The translations under genes were made by a program, and so were the position numbers. A DNA stretch of 64,000 nt, from positions 22,090,622-22,154,621 of the forward strand of contig JBBCBC010000001.1 of the NCBI GenBank assembly GCA_037126765.1, given 5' to 3'. The DNA comes from Stenogyne calaminthoides (Eukaryota > Streptophyta > Magnoliopsida > Lamiales > Lamiaceae). Shown piece by piece: positions 10,132 through 22,021 of the stretch; position 1 is the first letter of the stretch, and every line of letters starts with the position of its first letter. The notes under the pieces are model-generated. The model worked only from the letters and a program-made list of their open reading frames with translations, did no database searches and was not told the DNA's origin.

Positions 10132-11707
10132 GATGAGTGAACAAGATATAGATGATATTCCCCAACCTTCTGGGGAAGGTTCTAGCAGACGTATAAAGAA
10201 GAAGAGGGTACTTAGACCTTATGTGTGGGTTCTCCAACACATCACCCAGTGGGCAATGATAGACGTCTCACAATCGATTTCCTGAGGGGGAAGTAAGTAG
10301 ATTTTTCTTTTAATCATAAATTAAATTATGTATTTCTCGATTATTTTTTAATTATTGAATTTACAGTATTATACCTGGTCACGAGGCGGCTGTGAAAGTC
10401 ACTTATGCCATTGCGGATGGAGGCATAGCCCATAATGCCTTTTCTTGGAAATTTTTGAAAAAAGATATGCGTAAAATCTATTTTGACGAGTTCAAGGTAT
10501 ATAAAACTACAAGTCATAATTTATTTTAATATAATTATATATTGTATGTTGATTTTATGACATTCTTAATTAATTTGAATGTAGAAAGAGTGTGTTTGGG
10601 ATCCGGCGATTGACAGTATGATCTACAAGTCATTCTGTGTTATTGCTGGCGCCCGGTATAAGGCGATCATGTATAAGTGGAGACAGGAGTGGAAAAAAGG
10701 GAAGTTGGACCTCACCACTAAACTTCAACCGTGTCTGGAACTCGTTGACTGACAAATGGAACTCAAGAGTACAAAAAGATGTGCGAGCAAAATCGGAAAA
10801 ATCGAATGTCTAATCCTAATGGGAGTGGGATAGCGACTCATCGGGCGGGGTCTCGATCTATTTTGGAGCATTCACTTGAAATTGTGAGTAATAAATTGGA
10901 ATTTGAATATAGGGTATATATATTAAATAAAATTAATACATGTATTTGTTTAATAGGAGAGGACGACGGGAACACGTGCCGACCTTCTAGAGACATTGAA
11001 AATTCCTCATCCGTTTAATGAGGAACAAGAGACATCCACGTACCACCGCACGACCGAGCTACACGTAAGAAATTATAGTATTTTATTTAATTTGGTTTGA
11101 TAATTATTTTATTATATAATACATAATTAAATTGTATTTGCAGAAGAAGCTCAATCGGAGGAGAAAAGAGGCCCGAGAACAGTTAGAGGCTCAGAGGCAG
11201 ACATGTGCCCAGGCTGAGGCAAGTGGATCACAGGTGCTTCCTCCACCACCAGTCAATATCGATGAAATCTACCTCGAGGAGGCTGGAGTGAACAGAGGAC
11301 GAATCAAAGGAACTGGTAGGATGGCGCTTGCTATACGAGAGACACAGACAACACCCTACCCCACACAGACCTCTCGTTCACAAGCGTCGCCCTCGATGAC
11401 TGCATCACAATCTGCAGCAATTATAGCTGATTATCAGGCCAAATTTGAGTACTTGACCACTCACCTGAATCTAGGGCCCGAATTTTGGCAGAATATGAGC
11501 AGTGGTGTTGGTGTTGGTGCTCCTGGAGCTGCTGTCGGAGGTGGTCTTGTTGGCGGAAGAGGTGGTCGTAGCGCAACTGAAGGTGTTTCATCGAGTGGTG
11601 GTCGACGGAATAGGGCATTCCACCTTAGTGACCATCACGAGCCGGATGAGAATGAAGAGGAAGAGGATGAGGAGGAGGAGGGGGGCTATTTGAATGACAG
11701 TTCGTAG
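10132..11707 (+). pseudogene. Transposase_24-like (TNPA/Ptta type) gene of the outer CACTA, degenerate
   Basis: The likely start is ATG 10132 (MSEQDIDDIPQPSGEG). Candidate exons follow at about 10370-10495, 10585-10890, 10958-11065 and 11144-11707, separated by short AT-rich introns. The middle exon contains QNRKNRMSNPNGSGIATHRA, typical of the conserved core of plant En/Spm Transposase_24 proteins. The last exon (KKLNRRRKEAREQLEAQ) looks helical, then becomes Gly-rich and ends in an acidic E/D tail. At least two single-base frame changes lie around 10720-10770, and the first exon also shifts frame. It is a broken accessory transposase gene. The exon limits are estimates. Confidence 0.7.
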
Positions 11708-11989
11708 GGGTTTTTATTTTTATGAAACAATTTGGCATGAAACTTGTTTTATTTTGCACATTTTATTTTTAAGTTTTTTGAACAATTTAGTTTTTGTATG
11801 GTCATGTATTCTAGATAATGAATGGGGAAAATGGATATATTTTCTATATAGATTACTGTAGTTTGGAGTGTATTAATAATGTGTGTGTTTCAAATATTAG
11901 ATGGAAGGGATAATGGTTTTTTAAAGGAAAATATATTGGAGATTGACTTGTGATAAAAGTGACGCAATACATAGTTAAAGGTATCAAGT
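11708..11989. other. Downstream region of the Transposase_24-like gene
   Basis: AT-rich sequence with TTTATTTTT stretches compatible with a 3' UTR. No further coding signal is seen. Confidence 0.35.
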
Positions 11990-12165
11990 GAGTCTCCCAG
12001 ACGGCTCTGTTTTGAAATATTTGAGACGGTTTTGAGATGACAAACCCGTCCCAAACAGTGAAATTAAAAGGTATTATTTTGAGACGGTTTTTTCGTCTCA
12101 ATTTTCAAAATGGATTTAAGGACGGAAAAACCGTCTCAAATCCGTCCCTGAATTACAACATTTAT
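11990..12165 (+). repeat. Internal block of subterminal-type repeats
   Basis: GAGACGGTTTT and CCGTCTCAAATCCGTCC motifs, identical in type to the element's ends, occur here in the interior between the two transposase genes. This could be the vestige of another element end of the same family. Confidence 0.6.
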
Positions 12166-12648
12166 ACCAGTTTGAAGCCTTATTTTCAGCCATTCGAACA
12201 AAACACAACTCATCAAACATTTTGAGCAAAATCATGGGAAATGTAAAGAGAAGATCTTTTTGAAGTGCTCGTTGCAACCAGCCTTTACTCTACTATTATT
12301 TGACATCACCCCCTCGTATTTCATCGCTAGTTTTTTGTGTTTCTACCGTTTAAATATAGTTTTTTAGTATAATTTGAGAGGAGGAAAGGGGTTTTGATGG
12401 TTTTGAAAAATGAGAAGGAACATTGTAATATTTTAATGGTTTTGATTGTTTTTTAATATATTTCTACCGTTTAAATATGGTTTTGATAGTATAATTTTAG
12501 TATAGTATTTTGTGATATAATATAGTAATATTCTAAAAATGTGTTGGTTTTGATGGTAATTAGAATTTGGATAGAGCTATATACAAACAAAACTCTGCCC
12601 AATTTTTTTTAAAATTTTTATTGAAATGATGATATGATTTTGAAACAG

Positions 12649-13215
12649 ATGGAACTTCCAAATCGTGGCTGGATGCATGCAATGCCACAAATGATTTGAG
12701 GATGTGTCAATGTTGTGTTCTTCAGTGAAGTTAATAATTTTCTTAATTTTGCAACTAGTCGACTGGTATGTCTGAGTGAAGGTCTTATTAGGTGTCCGTG
12801 TAATTTGAGGCAATGTCGGAATAAAACATTCCGAAACATTAAGGAAGTTCAAGTCCATATTATTAGCAATGGTTTTGTTCCTCGTTATTATAATTGGACA
12901 AGACATGGTGAAAAACGATGGAATGTTGATTATAATGATGTTGATCAGTATTATAATTCAAGTGTACCAGGTGACACGTCTTATGATCCTGTGGCCGGTG
13001 AGGTACATGTCGGTGGTAGTGCTCCTGATATGTATCATACGATGGTTATGGAAGCTGGTTCTGATAGTTCTCCTCCCCAGTTTCAATTTTCAGATATGGA
13101 GGAAGAACCAAACGATAATTCAGCAAAGTTTTACGAAATGTTGAAAGCAGCTGAGTTTGCGACGATTTTGCCGTCCCAAAATTCGTCTCAAATATCCGCC
13201 GAGTTTTTTTATTAA
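12649..13215 (+). pseudogene. TNPD-like transposase, N-terminal fragment
   Basis: From ATG 12649 the frame reads MELPNRGWMHAMPQMI, hits TGA at 12697, then stays open to 13215. It contains FFSEVNNFLNFA, IRCPCNLRQCRNK, NGFVPRYYNWTRHGE: the zinc-ligand and GF..Y..W..HGE pattern of the transposase-associated domain (PF13963) at the N-terminus of TNPD/TNP2 proteins. After FYEMLKAAE the frame runs straight into subterminal repeats. The whole catalytic part is therefore missing, consistent with an internal deletion. One stop plus the truncation make it non-functional. Confidence 0.82.
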
Positions 13216-13624
13216 ATATTAATTTTGGGACGGTTTTTCCATCCCAAATTTCGACGATTTTATTCCGTCTCAAATTTCAACAGTTAAGGGCGGCTTTTTC
13301 GTCGTAAATTCTGACGATTTTTGGGACGCGTAAAACCGTCTCAAATTAGGGACGGATTTAAGATGGAATAGTGACGGAAATTTGACCCGAAATGGGGTGG
13401 ATCCGGGTCAATTTGAGACGGTTTTAATCGTCTCAAAGCCGTCCCTAATTGGAGACGGTTTTAACAGTCCCAAATTTGAGACGGAATTTTGGAAAACCGT
13501 CTCTAAATTTGAGACGCCTGATTTAGGGACGGAAAAAATCGTTGCAAATCCGTCTCAATTAGAGTTTTGAGATGGTTTTTCCGTCTCAACAAAATCCGTC
13601 TCTAAAACGCATTTTTTTGTAGCG
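13200..13624 (+). repeat. Right subterminal repeats and terminus of the outer CACTA
   Basis: Dense GAGACGGTTTT and CCGTCTCAAA motifs in both orientations end in GTAGCG at 13619-13624, followed by the TCT target duplication. Confidence 0.82.
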
Positions 13625-13784
13625 TCTTTTCATGAATGTTCGACTTTTTTCTTGCTATTAATTAATAAAATAATAATTATAAAGATAAGGTCATTATTTA
13701 CGTATATTAATTCATATTAAATAACTTTCTCAATCCGTATAAAATAACAATAAACATCAATTATTATGGAAAATATAGATTAAC

Positions 13785-14215
13785 ACTCATTTGCAGCTAC
13801 CTTATTTTGTTTCGTTCTCGCTTTCGTCTCATAATTTCACATACCAAGGATTCTATTAATTACTTGATATTCTGTCACTTTCGAAATACATGAAAAATGG
13901 GAAAAATCTACTTAAAAGAAAATAATATATTTTCTGTATAGGCGCACTAATATTTATGTGAGCTCATCCATCACAAAACACCTCATCCAAATAGTGTCTA
14001 AAATCAGCTCACATAATGTGAAAACGTTCTTATTCTTCTCCCATGATTTCACTTTCTAAAGATGCAATAATTTATTTGATATTTTGTCACTTGCAATATA
14101 AATTGGAAGCTGTTTAAGAGAATCATATAAATTATACTTTCTATATACATCAAAATCCGTATAAAATCTGCATAAAATCGTGTTACAAAATATGTTTTGT
14201 ATGACAGTGAAAAAG
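13785..14215 (+). repeat. Dispersed repeat, copy 1
   Basis: The segment resembles 50690-51360, sharing GAAAATAATATATTTTCT, ATGATTTCACTTTCTAAAGAT and TTAAGAGAA..AT blocks in the same order. The second copy is split by a MITE that copy 1 lacks, so copy 1 shows the empty site. The family is not recognised. Confidence 0.6.
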
Positions 14216-15237
14216 TTTTAAAAAAAATCAATTTAAAAATAAAATATCACTTTTCCCGCATAAAATAAATTATTATATTGATAATATTATATCATTTCGA
14301 AATGAGCTACTTTTACTTTAAAAGTGTTACTTGGTCTTTTTTTACAAGTGATACTTCTCCAGTACTCCTCGTATATAGATAATTAACTATTTTAAATATG
14401 TTTTTTTTCTAATAACTTGATTATATATTAATTTAGCATTTTAAAATTTTAATTTTTCAAATATTAATTAATTAATTATTTATTTAATTAATTATTGATT
14501 TTAAGTTTTATTGAATTATAGAAGTTTTTGCGTTGATGTAACTAGATATACACAACAAGCTGTTTTAAGGCGAGCACGTTAGCCAATAGCCATAAATGGG
14601 AGAATTTGGGCCTAAATTGACCTTATAGAGCGATACTTAAATGTTAGTATGCAATACTTAAATGTTTTTTTTTTACGGGAAAGTAAAGTAATATAAATTA
14701 AGCCCGTAAATCGGCTTCAACAGTAGCAACAATGTCAACCGGAACGGAAGACGATATGAAAGCAGACGAATCCAAAATATTTAACTGTCCAATTTTGATA
14801 CCATAACTAAATTGATTGTTCAATTTTAATTCAAATTTTGATAAAAATCGCAAACACCGTCGTTTCGATCATGTGTAAATTACGTGCTGGTAAAATTTGG
14901 GGGCTTTCGGTACATTCTCTGACATGAATGATGACTATATTTTTCTTTATAAGTTGTTTTACGTTTTTTTTTGTCAAGTAAATTACATATGTGTAAATAA
15001 CCCAATTATAAATTAAATCAAAATTAAAATTTAAAATCTACAAATTTAAAATCGACTAAATTTTACTGACATGTGACTTACGTGTGACAGAAAACTACGT
15101 CGATCACAATTTTCATATGAAAATTGGACATTTCAATTTTATGTGATGAAAAATGGACCGTAGATAAGTTATGAGACCAAAAAAACTATATTTTTTTTCA
15201 ATGTGCCAGCCCGCCAAAAAAAAATCCTAATTTTGGT
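14216..15237. other. AT-rich intergenic DNA, nothing recognised
   Basis: No open frame, RNA signature or transposon end is supportable. Confidence 0.4.
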
Positions 15238-15375
15238 CAAATCTTGTATGCATCCAGGTGCACTGTGCATTCATGCATTTTAGAACCATGCAACTTGTTA
15301 TACTGAAAAATGCAACATGTTTACAATTAACAATACAACTGTTAATATGAAAATAATTGCCCGATTCAATGTAAA
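15238..15375. mobile_element. MITE family B, one-ended fragment
   Basis: TCTTGTATGCATCCAGGTGCA and ATGCATTTTAGAACCATGCAAC match one arm of the GTGCACC family. The opposite arm is lost or too decayed to see. Confidence 0.55.
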
Positions 15376-15715
15376 TAAAATGCATTTTACTTTCCCCTAT
15401 AAATTAGCGTCTTAAAATAATTGCATGGCATTGTATTAACATGTTCTTTATAATTTTAGTTCCTTTTTGACAATTGATATACTAAATATAAGTTCGATGT
15501 CCTATCAACTTGTTTTTAGGTCAAATCAACTTCTTTTTCTATCTATATTTAGCTGCTTATTAGGGTCGATTTCAGTTGTATAAATGTTCAAAAATTTTAA
15601 AAATAAAATTCAGAACTCTTTCAATTAGTGTTCTAATTATTAAATATATTTACAAGTTGTATAATAGTTATAAAATAATATGAATTCTAATCAATATTAA
15701 GTATTAAATTCATTT
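15376..15715. other. AT-rich intergenic DNA
   Basis: Nothing recognised. Confidence 0.3.
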
Positions 15716-16226
15716 CACCACAAAAATCTGTAATTACTCAAATAACCCTTGACAATTTTCTCGTTAACATTTAGTGAGGGAAGACCCTCGGTGTTAACGA
15801 AGGCAAATGCACCCTAAATATTAACGAGGGCAAAATTGCCCTCACTAAAAGATAATTTTACAACAAATGCACCCTCAGTACTAACCAGGGCAAAACTGTC
15901 CTCGCTAGTGAACTTGCATTGCCATTAGACTAGATGATTTATTTATTAAATTTTCACGTCTAATAAATATGTATCGTATATTTTCTGTATTTTCAACGGG
16001 GGAACTATGTCCTCGCTAATAGGGAGAGCTATTATGGTGTTTGTTAAAGCCCACGATATTAACAAGGGAAAATTTATTGCTCGTTAACATCCTCGTTACT
16101 CGTTAGTAACAAGGCTCTGAAATTCCTCATTAGGATTATCAAAATTCTCTTTAAAGCCCTTGTTATTCACGATGGTTTTTATAGTCTTTATTAATGTCAT
16201 CGTTAAATGACAGTTTTTTTGCAGTG
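15716..16226. mobile_element. Short non-autonomous CACTA-like element
   Basis: The left end CACCACAAAAATCTGT and the right end ACAGTTTTTTTGCAGTG form degenerate CACTA-type inverted termini. The interior is rich in CCTCGTTAAC, GAGGGCAAAA and related direct and inverted repeats, as in CACTA subterminal regions. Flanking triplets are TTT and GTT, so the TSD is imperfect. There is no coding capacity. At about 511 bp it is a MITE-sized derivative of a different CACTA subfamily. Confidence 0.6.
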
Positions 16227-17227
16227 GTTGTATAATATAATAAAGCTAGTGTAAAAGTTTTTATATATCATGCGTGACTTTTGTGTGTGTGTGTGTGTTT
16301 TTTTTTCCTTAGTACCTATCAATCTGAAAGTATTATTGTTAAATTGAACATGTAAAATATTGATCTCCCGTCCTAATAATAGCAATGACATAAAATATTT
16401 AGTGACACAAAATTAATACTCCCACATTCTTGTTGGTGGTGGTTTTACTTTTACAAGCTCACACACAACATAATATATTTAACATTATATATATGTTTGT
16501 GAGTGATACATAGAGTTGAAGAAGATCGAGAAGAATTTAGTTGTCCTTGTTGAAAATGGAGGTTGTCCATAAATATTCCAAAGTCTTAGTGGTACGATGT
16601 CATATGTTGTTTGTCACTAAATGCACCCCTCAAAACCAACTTTTTATATAAAAATAAAAGAAAAGAAAAAGACCCTCTCTTAATTCCCACCAAAAAGGTG
16701 TTGCTCTTTACCACCTCTCGACAAAATCAGCCGTAACTAAACCTTTATTTCTGCAATTAATTCAACCATATACACACACTGACACACACACATATATAAT
16801 TTACACACACGAAGACAGGGTTTCTTAAAGAAATGATCTAAATATATATACTCCAAATCTCCGTCGGTTACATTTTTGTGGAACAACTCTTGGGTGGATT
16901 TTTGAATAAGTAATTTTTTTTTAAAAAAAACTACTAATAAATACAATTTGTTTATGCAATTTACTATTAGATATAAATAAAATTGCATGTATAATTAAAG
17001 TTACACGCGAAAGTGCAAATGTATCTATATACACGCAATCATTTTGTACCTATTGGTAAGTTGCAATTTTGAAATGAACTGCTAGTTACTCAATATTTTT
17101 TTAGATGAGACGAAATTCTCTCATTAATGAACTTGAAAGCGATTACTACTATTATTTTCAACTATTATTTTCGTTAGATTAATTATGATCAAATCCTTAA
17201 ACTTTGTATTTTCAATCTCAATGCACG
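16227..17227. other. AT-rich intergenic DNA with a GT microsatellite
   Basis: A (GT)n followed by poly-T lies at about 16281-16308. A few short open frames show no family signature. Confidence 0.4.
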
Positions 17228-17310
17228 ATACGTCAAGTGTGGATAACTCAAGTGGTTAGAACTCCACCATATGAGACTTTGAGGTCCCGGGTTCGAGACA
17301 TGGAAAGGGA
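17228..17310 (+). mobile_element. tRNA-derived SINE head (pol III promoter)
   Basis: TAACTCAAGTGG (A-box-like, about 17240) and GGTTCGAGACA (B-box-like, 17290-17300) are spaced as in tRNA-derived SINEs, with the intervening TTAGAACTCC. The downstream 17320-17470 is a GC-rich GTGGTGGTCCCC low-complexity tract. A poly-A or poly-T tail is not clear, so the element end is not set. Confidence 0.5.
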
Positions 17311-17582
17311 ATATTTATTCCTTCTTGTGGTGGTCCCCCTCTTGTGTGGTGGTGGTCCCCCTGTTGTTGGGTTGCGGTTCCGGTTGTGGTGCGGTTGCGG
17401 TTCCGAGTTGCAGTTTCGGATGGTCCCCTCTTGTGGTGATTGTGGTTCCGGTCTACAGCCAGGGTCATGCTTTGTTTGAGTCGAACGCCTCGTTCGACTC
17501 AGGCCCGGAAATTTTGTCGTCTTTGGGGCCCAAATTTATATATGCATATATATATAAATAATTTTGTGAAATTGAAATTAAG

Positions 17583-17665
17583 TTGTTGGTGGCGAAGTGG
17601 TACAAGGTTGTACCTTTTCACCGTAAGGTTCAAGGTTCGATTCTGCTTGGAGGCAGTCGCATTTT
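17583..17665 (+). mobile_element. tRNA-like SINE fragment
   Basis: TGGCGAAGTGG (A-box, 17590-17600) and GGTTCGATTCT (B-box, 17634-17644) sit at tRNA-like spacing, followed by a poly-T-containing region. The acceptor ends do not pair well enough for a functional tRNA, so a SINE or decayed tRNA-derived repeat is the better call. Confidence 0.45.
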
Positions 17666-20201
17666 TTCTTTTAATCGCTGTTTTGCAATTTATTAAAGCC
17701 TTGAATCACACATATTTCCACGCTTATTAAAGCCTTGAATCACGCTTATTCCTACACATATTAAAGCTTTAAAGCCCACGCTTATTAAAAGCCTTGAAGC
17801 CCAGACATATTAATTGTTTCTTAAATTAATAATCCCTAATTAATCTGCCATATACCTTCTTTTTACAGCCGTCAAATTCCTTCTTTTTTTTCATTCTGCA
17901 CACAAGAGAAGAGACAGTGAGGAACAAATCGTGTATACATTCACATTCAACCTCAAAATTGGACCAGGTAATTTATATTCATGTATGTATAATTTTTTTT
18001 TTAATCTTTGTTGATCAATTTTTAATAGTAGTTGATTTATTTATTTAGTTTTTTTATTTTAAATTATTTTTTTCAGTATCATGCCTCCTTATAAATATAT
18101 GTCCGGATATCAAAAGCGGAAAAAAAAGAAGCAAGAATCGAAGTTTTAACTCAAAGTCAAGCTGGTGATATCAATAAATATTTTAGTTCTAATAAATAAG
18201 TAGTCGTAGAGAGAACCAACGAAAACACAAATTTATTGGTTGAAGAGACAAGTGAAAAGTTGGATGAGGGAAAAGTGGATGGGGATAATGAATTTGGTTT
18301 TGAAGAAGTGACTGAAACTTATGATACACATGCATCAAATGATAATGAAGAAGTGGTTGAACACGAGAGAGAAGATGATTTTGTTCAACATCAAAATATA
18401 AATCAAGGGACGAATCTTGATGATCCAGGAGAGTGAAACAATATTGATCAAAAAGTTAGAGATTTCTTGGTAGAAAGAAGACCAAAGAGAGATACTCACA
18501 ACTTTTTTCCTAAAGATAATGCCAAAAGACATTTTGATGCATCACACTATAGAAGAATTTTGCCAAATGGTGAGGAAATAGATAGAAGGTGGCTATTATA
18601 CTCAGTTTCTTTGGATAAAATTTTCTGTTTTTGTTGTAAGTTGTTCAAGAAAAAAGCAACTTCAGAATTCAGTTTGTTAGCTAATGGAGGCTACATCTAT
18701 TGGCATAATCTAAGTCGTTCTTTGAGGGGTCATGAAGCTAGTAAAGAACACATGGAATGTATGATTGATTGGCTTGAATTGGAAAGAAGATTAACAAAAA
18801 GTAAGACAATTGATGCAAGCATACAAGTTCAAGTCAACAAAGAAAGAGAGCATTGGAAACAAGTGTTGCAACGGGTAATTGCTATTGTGCAACGATTGGC
18901 AAAAAACAACTTAGCATTTCGAGGAAGTGTTGAAAAGCTTCATGTAGAAAATAATGGTATTTTCTTGCAAATGATTGAAATGATTGCTGAGTTTGATCCA
19001 ATAATGAGAGAGCATATTCGACGTATCAAAGACCGTGAGACTTATGTTACATATCTGGGATGTAGAATTCAAAATGAATTGATATAGATGTTGGCAGATG
19101 AAGTGATGAAAAAGATTATTGCAAAAGTGAAACGTGCAAAGTATTTTTCTGTGATCTTAGATTGTACTCCAGATGTTAGTCACAAAGAACAAATGTCTCT
19201 TATTATACGTTGTTTGGATGATTCACAGAGTTCTTCAAAAATAGAAGAATATTGGGTGCATTTTTTAGAAGTGGGCGACACTTCAGGTTTAGGATTTTTT
19301 ACACACCTTCAAAATACTTTGATCACTCTTGGGCTTGATATTGATGATATAAGAGGTCAAGGGTATGACAATGGTTCTAATATGAAAGGAAGACACAAAG
19401 GTGTACAAAGAAGACTACTTGAAGTGAACCCCAGAGCCTTTTTTACTCCTTATGGTTGTCATAGTCTTAATTTGACATTGTGTGATATGGCAAATTCTTG
19501 CCCTAAAGCTATGTCTTTTTTTGGAGTGATTCAACGCATCTATACATTATTCTCTTCTTCAACCAAACGGTGACAAATATTTAAAAATCGTGTGAGGGGT
19601 TTAACAGTTAAACCTTTGTCCCAAACACGTTGGGAGAGTCATGTTGAAAGTGTGAAAGCTATCAAGGAACAAATTGTGCAAATCAAAGATGCTTTACTTG
19701 ACTTGACAGATGACACTGAAGATTCAAAGACAAAAAGTGAGGCTGAATCATTGGTGTTATATGAATTTGAGAATTTTGAATTCTTGCTTAGCGTGGTAAT
19801 TTGGTACAAATTGTTACATGCCATCAATACTGTGAGTAAATTTCTCCAATCTGAAACCATGGATATTGTTATTGTTATCAAACTCTTGCAAGGAGTCATT
19901 TTATTTCTTGAAGAATATAGGGAACATGGTTTTGATAAAGCCTTGAGCGAAGCTAAAGAAATGGCGAGTTAGATGGGCATTGAAGCTATATTTCGAGAAA
20001 AACGCATTGTTCGGAGAAAGAAACAATTTGATGAAAGCAGAACTGAAGGAGTAACACAAACAGCTGAGGAATCTTTCAGAGTTACTTACTTTTTATATAT
20101 AGTTGATCAAGCTCTTTCTTCTATAGAAATTCGATTTGAGCAATTCAAAAAGTATGAAGAGACTTTTGGGGTTTTGCTCAATTTGGAGAGGTTGAGAGAT
20201 A

Positions 20202-20648
20202 TGTTGGGTTATGGAGCCTGAGTGAAACGGGGATGCAGGGGGCGGCAGACCAGTGCTAGAGGTCGAGTAGGTGTGCTCGGTCGAGCGCCCCCTCTTTGCA
20301 GCGGTGACCAGACGCTCGGCCAGATGGGAGCTCGAGCAGAACCGCTTGACCAAGGCCCGAGGTCGAGCGGTTCCGAGGCCTGTACACGAATTTAGGGCTT
20401 CGGCCCAGTTTCATCTTCTAGGGTTTCGGCCAGGAAGGGTCAAATCTAGGCTTTTGTATAAATAACCCACTGACTCCCCCATTGTATCTTGCATTATCTT
20501 GTAGGAAAATAATACACGAAATAGTAGATCTCCTGGCTTGGTAGTGCCCCAGACGTAGTCATTCCTGGCGAACTGGGTAACCAAATTGTTTGTTCATTAA
20601 TTCTTGTTTACATCATTTTCTCCATAATTGCTTGCTTAATTCCTAACA
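20202..20648 (+). repeat. LTR1 of the Copia-like unit
   Basis: A 447-bp terminal repeat, TGTTGGG...CCTAACA. It has a TATA box (TATAAATAA, about 20457) and is similar to 21531-21948 after an indel-rich GC part near the start. Confidence 0.82.
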
Positions 20649-20663
20649 ACTGGTATCAAGAGC
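20649..20663 (+). promoter_or_regulatory. Primer binding site (Met-tRNA type)
   Basis: ACTGGTATCAAGAGC directly after LTR1 matches the Copia primer site TGGTATCAGAGC apart from one extra A. The same sequence follows LTR2 at 21949-21963. Confidence 0.75.
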
Positions 20664-20693
20664 ATTGGTTAAAGGGATCTGTGGAGAGCAATT

Positions 20694-21422
20694 ATGATGG
20701 CTGAAGGGAAATCGCCTGTTGAGAAGTTTGATGGAATGGATTTCGGATTCTGGCTCTTGCAAGGTCAATAAGGTCGTTGACACGTGCCTGAGATCGTGCG
20801 GGAATTGGTGGACGAAGAGCATTGAATCTGGGTGCGGTATGGGACGTGCTTGGTTTATGCTTTAGTCTGATCGATCTTGATCTGGAAGGACATTGCGGAA
20901 TGGTGCTCGATTCTTGTGTGAATCAGAGAGGATCATTGAGGGGTGTATCCAGGATCGTGGTCGGAAATCAATGAGGATCTAAGATGGGCGTTGTGGAATG
21001 TTGCTCGATCATGTGGGATCGGAGATGGACGTTGAGGAGCGTTGCTTGGATCAAATTGATATGTGTGGACGAGAGCAGTCCAGATTCGGTTTGAGTGGCC
21101 GAATGATTCAAGGGAATGTTGTGGGACGTTGTTTGGTTCTGGTGCGAATCAAAGATGAACGTTGAGGGGCATTGCTTGGATCGAATTTTGTAATGGACGT
21201 GAGGGTTCAGGTTGCGGTCTTGTGGGCTGAAGTGATGTAGGTTCGAGAAGGATGTTGTGGGACGTTGCTTGGATCAAGTATGGTTCGAAGTCGAACGTTG
21301 AGGGACATTGCTCGGATTGGGTGCAGTTTTTTGGGCGAAAAAGGTCCAAAGTGCGTGGTTAACTGCCGATGAGAGATGGGGAAGACGAGTTACATTTTGG
21401 AGTCAGTCTCTAGGTGGGAGAT
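20694..21422 (+). pseudogene. Gag-start remnant and degenerate repeats, Copia-like interior
   Basis: ATG near 20694 opens MMAEGKSPVEKFDGMDFGFW, the usual start of Copia Gag proteins, and stops within about 26 codons. The rest (20850-21330) is built of degenerate 60-70 bp repeats with GACGTTGAGG.G.ATTGCT..GAT motifs and has no pol domains. The interior is therefore that of a non-autonomous element. Purine-rich AGGTGGGAGAT occurs before both TGTTGGG starts at 21423 and 21531. Confidence 0.65.
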
Positions 21423-21530
21423 TGTTGGGTTATGGAGTCTGAGTTGTGGAATGAGTCCAGGGAGGACAAGACGCTCGACCAAGTTGAGGTCGTCCACTTC
21501 CGCTCCAGTGTCAGTCTCCAGGTGGGAGAT

Positions 21531-21948
21531 TGTTGGGTTATGGAGCCTGAGTGAAACGGGGATGCAGGGCGCAAGAGGCGCTTCGACCCGGTTAACGAGG
21601 TCGGCGTGTGTGTTTCGGTCGGCGCCCTCTTTCTGCGATGACGAAGACGCTCGACCAAGGCCGAGGTCGAGCGCCCGAGGCTCAGACATGATTAGGGCTT
21701 CGGCCCAATTTCATCTTCTAGGGTTTCGGCCAGGATGGGCCAAATCTAGGCTTTTGTATAAATAACTCCCTGACTCCCCCATTGTATCTTTCATTATCTT
21801 GTACGAAAATAACACACGAAATAGTAGATCTCCTGGCTTGGTAGTGCCCCCAGACGTAGTCATTCCTGACGAACTAGGTAACCAAATTGTTTGTTCCTTA
21901 ATTCCTGTTTACATCATTTCTCCATAACTGCTTGCCTAATTCCTAACA
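21531..21948 (+). repeat. LTR2 of the Copia-like unit
   Basis: A 418-bp LTR preceded by a polypurine tract (CAGGTGGGAGAT). It is followed again by a primer site and the same gag start (to about 22020), so it is an internal LTR of a tandem LTR-interior-LTR-interior arrangement. Confidence 0.8.
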
Positions 21949-22021
21949 ACTGGTATCAAGAGCATTGGTTAAAGGGATTTGTGGAGAACAATTATGATGG
22001 CTGAAGGGAAATCGCCTGTTG

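Larger units (their letters stand above)
5532..13624 (+). mobile_element. CACTA transposon (outer element), defective
   Basis: The left end is CACTACGAAAAAGACGCC and the right end is ACGCATTTTTTTGTAGCG, imperfect inverted termini. A perfect 3-bp TSD, TCT, lies at 5529-5531 and 13625-13627, as expected for CACTA elements. GAGACGG-type subterminal repeats fill about 5540-6010 and 13200-13620. Inside are a degenerate Transposase_24-like gene, the N-terminal part of a TNPD-like transposase that runs into the terminal repeats, and a whole second CACTA element at 6812-10093. Without the nested insert the element is about 4.8 kb. The transposase is truncated, so it is non-autonomous. Confidence 0.92.

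Noticed and set aside
11421..11693. Frames of 60-65 codons on both strands over the Transposase_24-like last exon
   Set aside because: They are shadows of the real frame, which carries the conserved residues and acidic tail.
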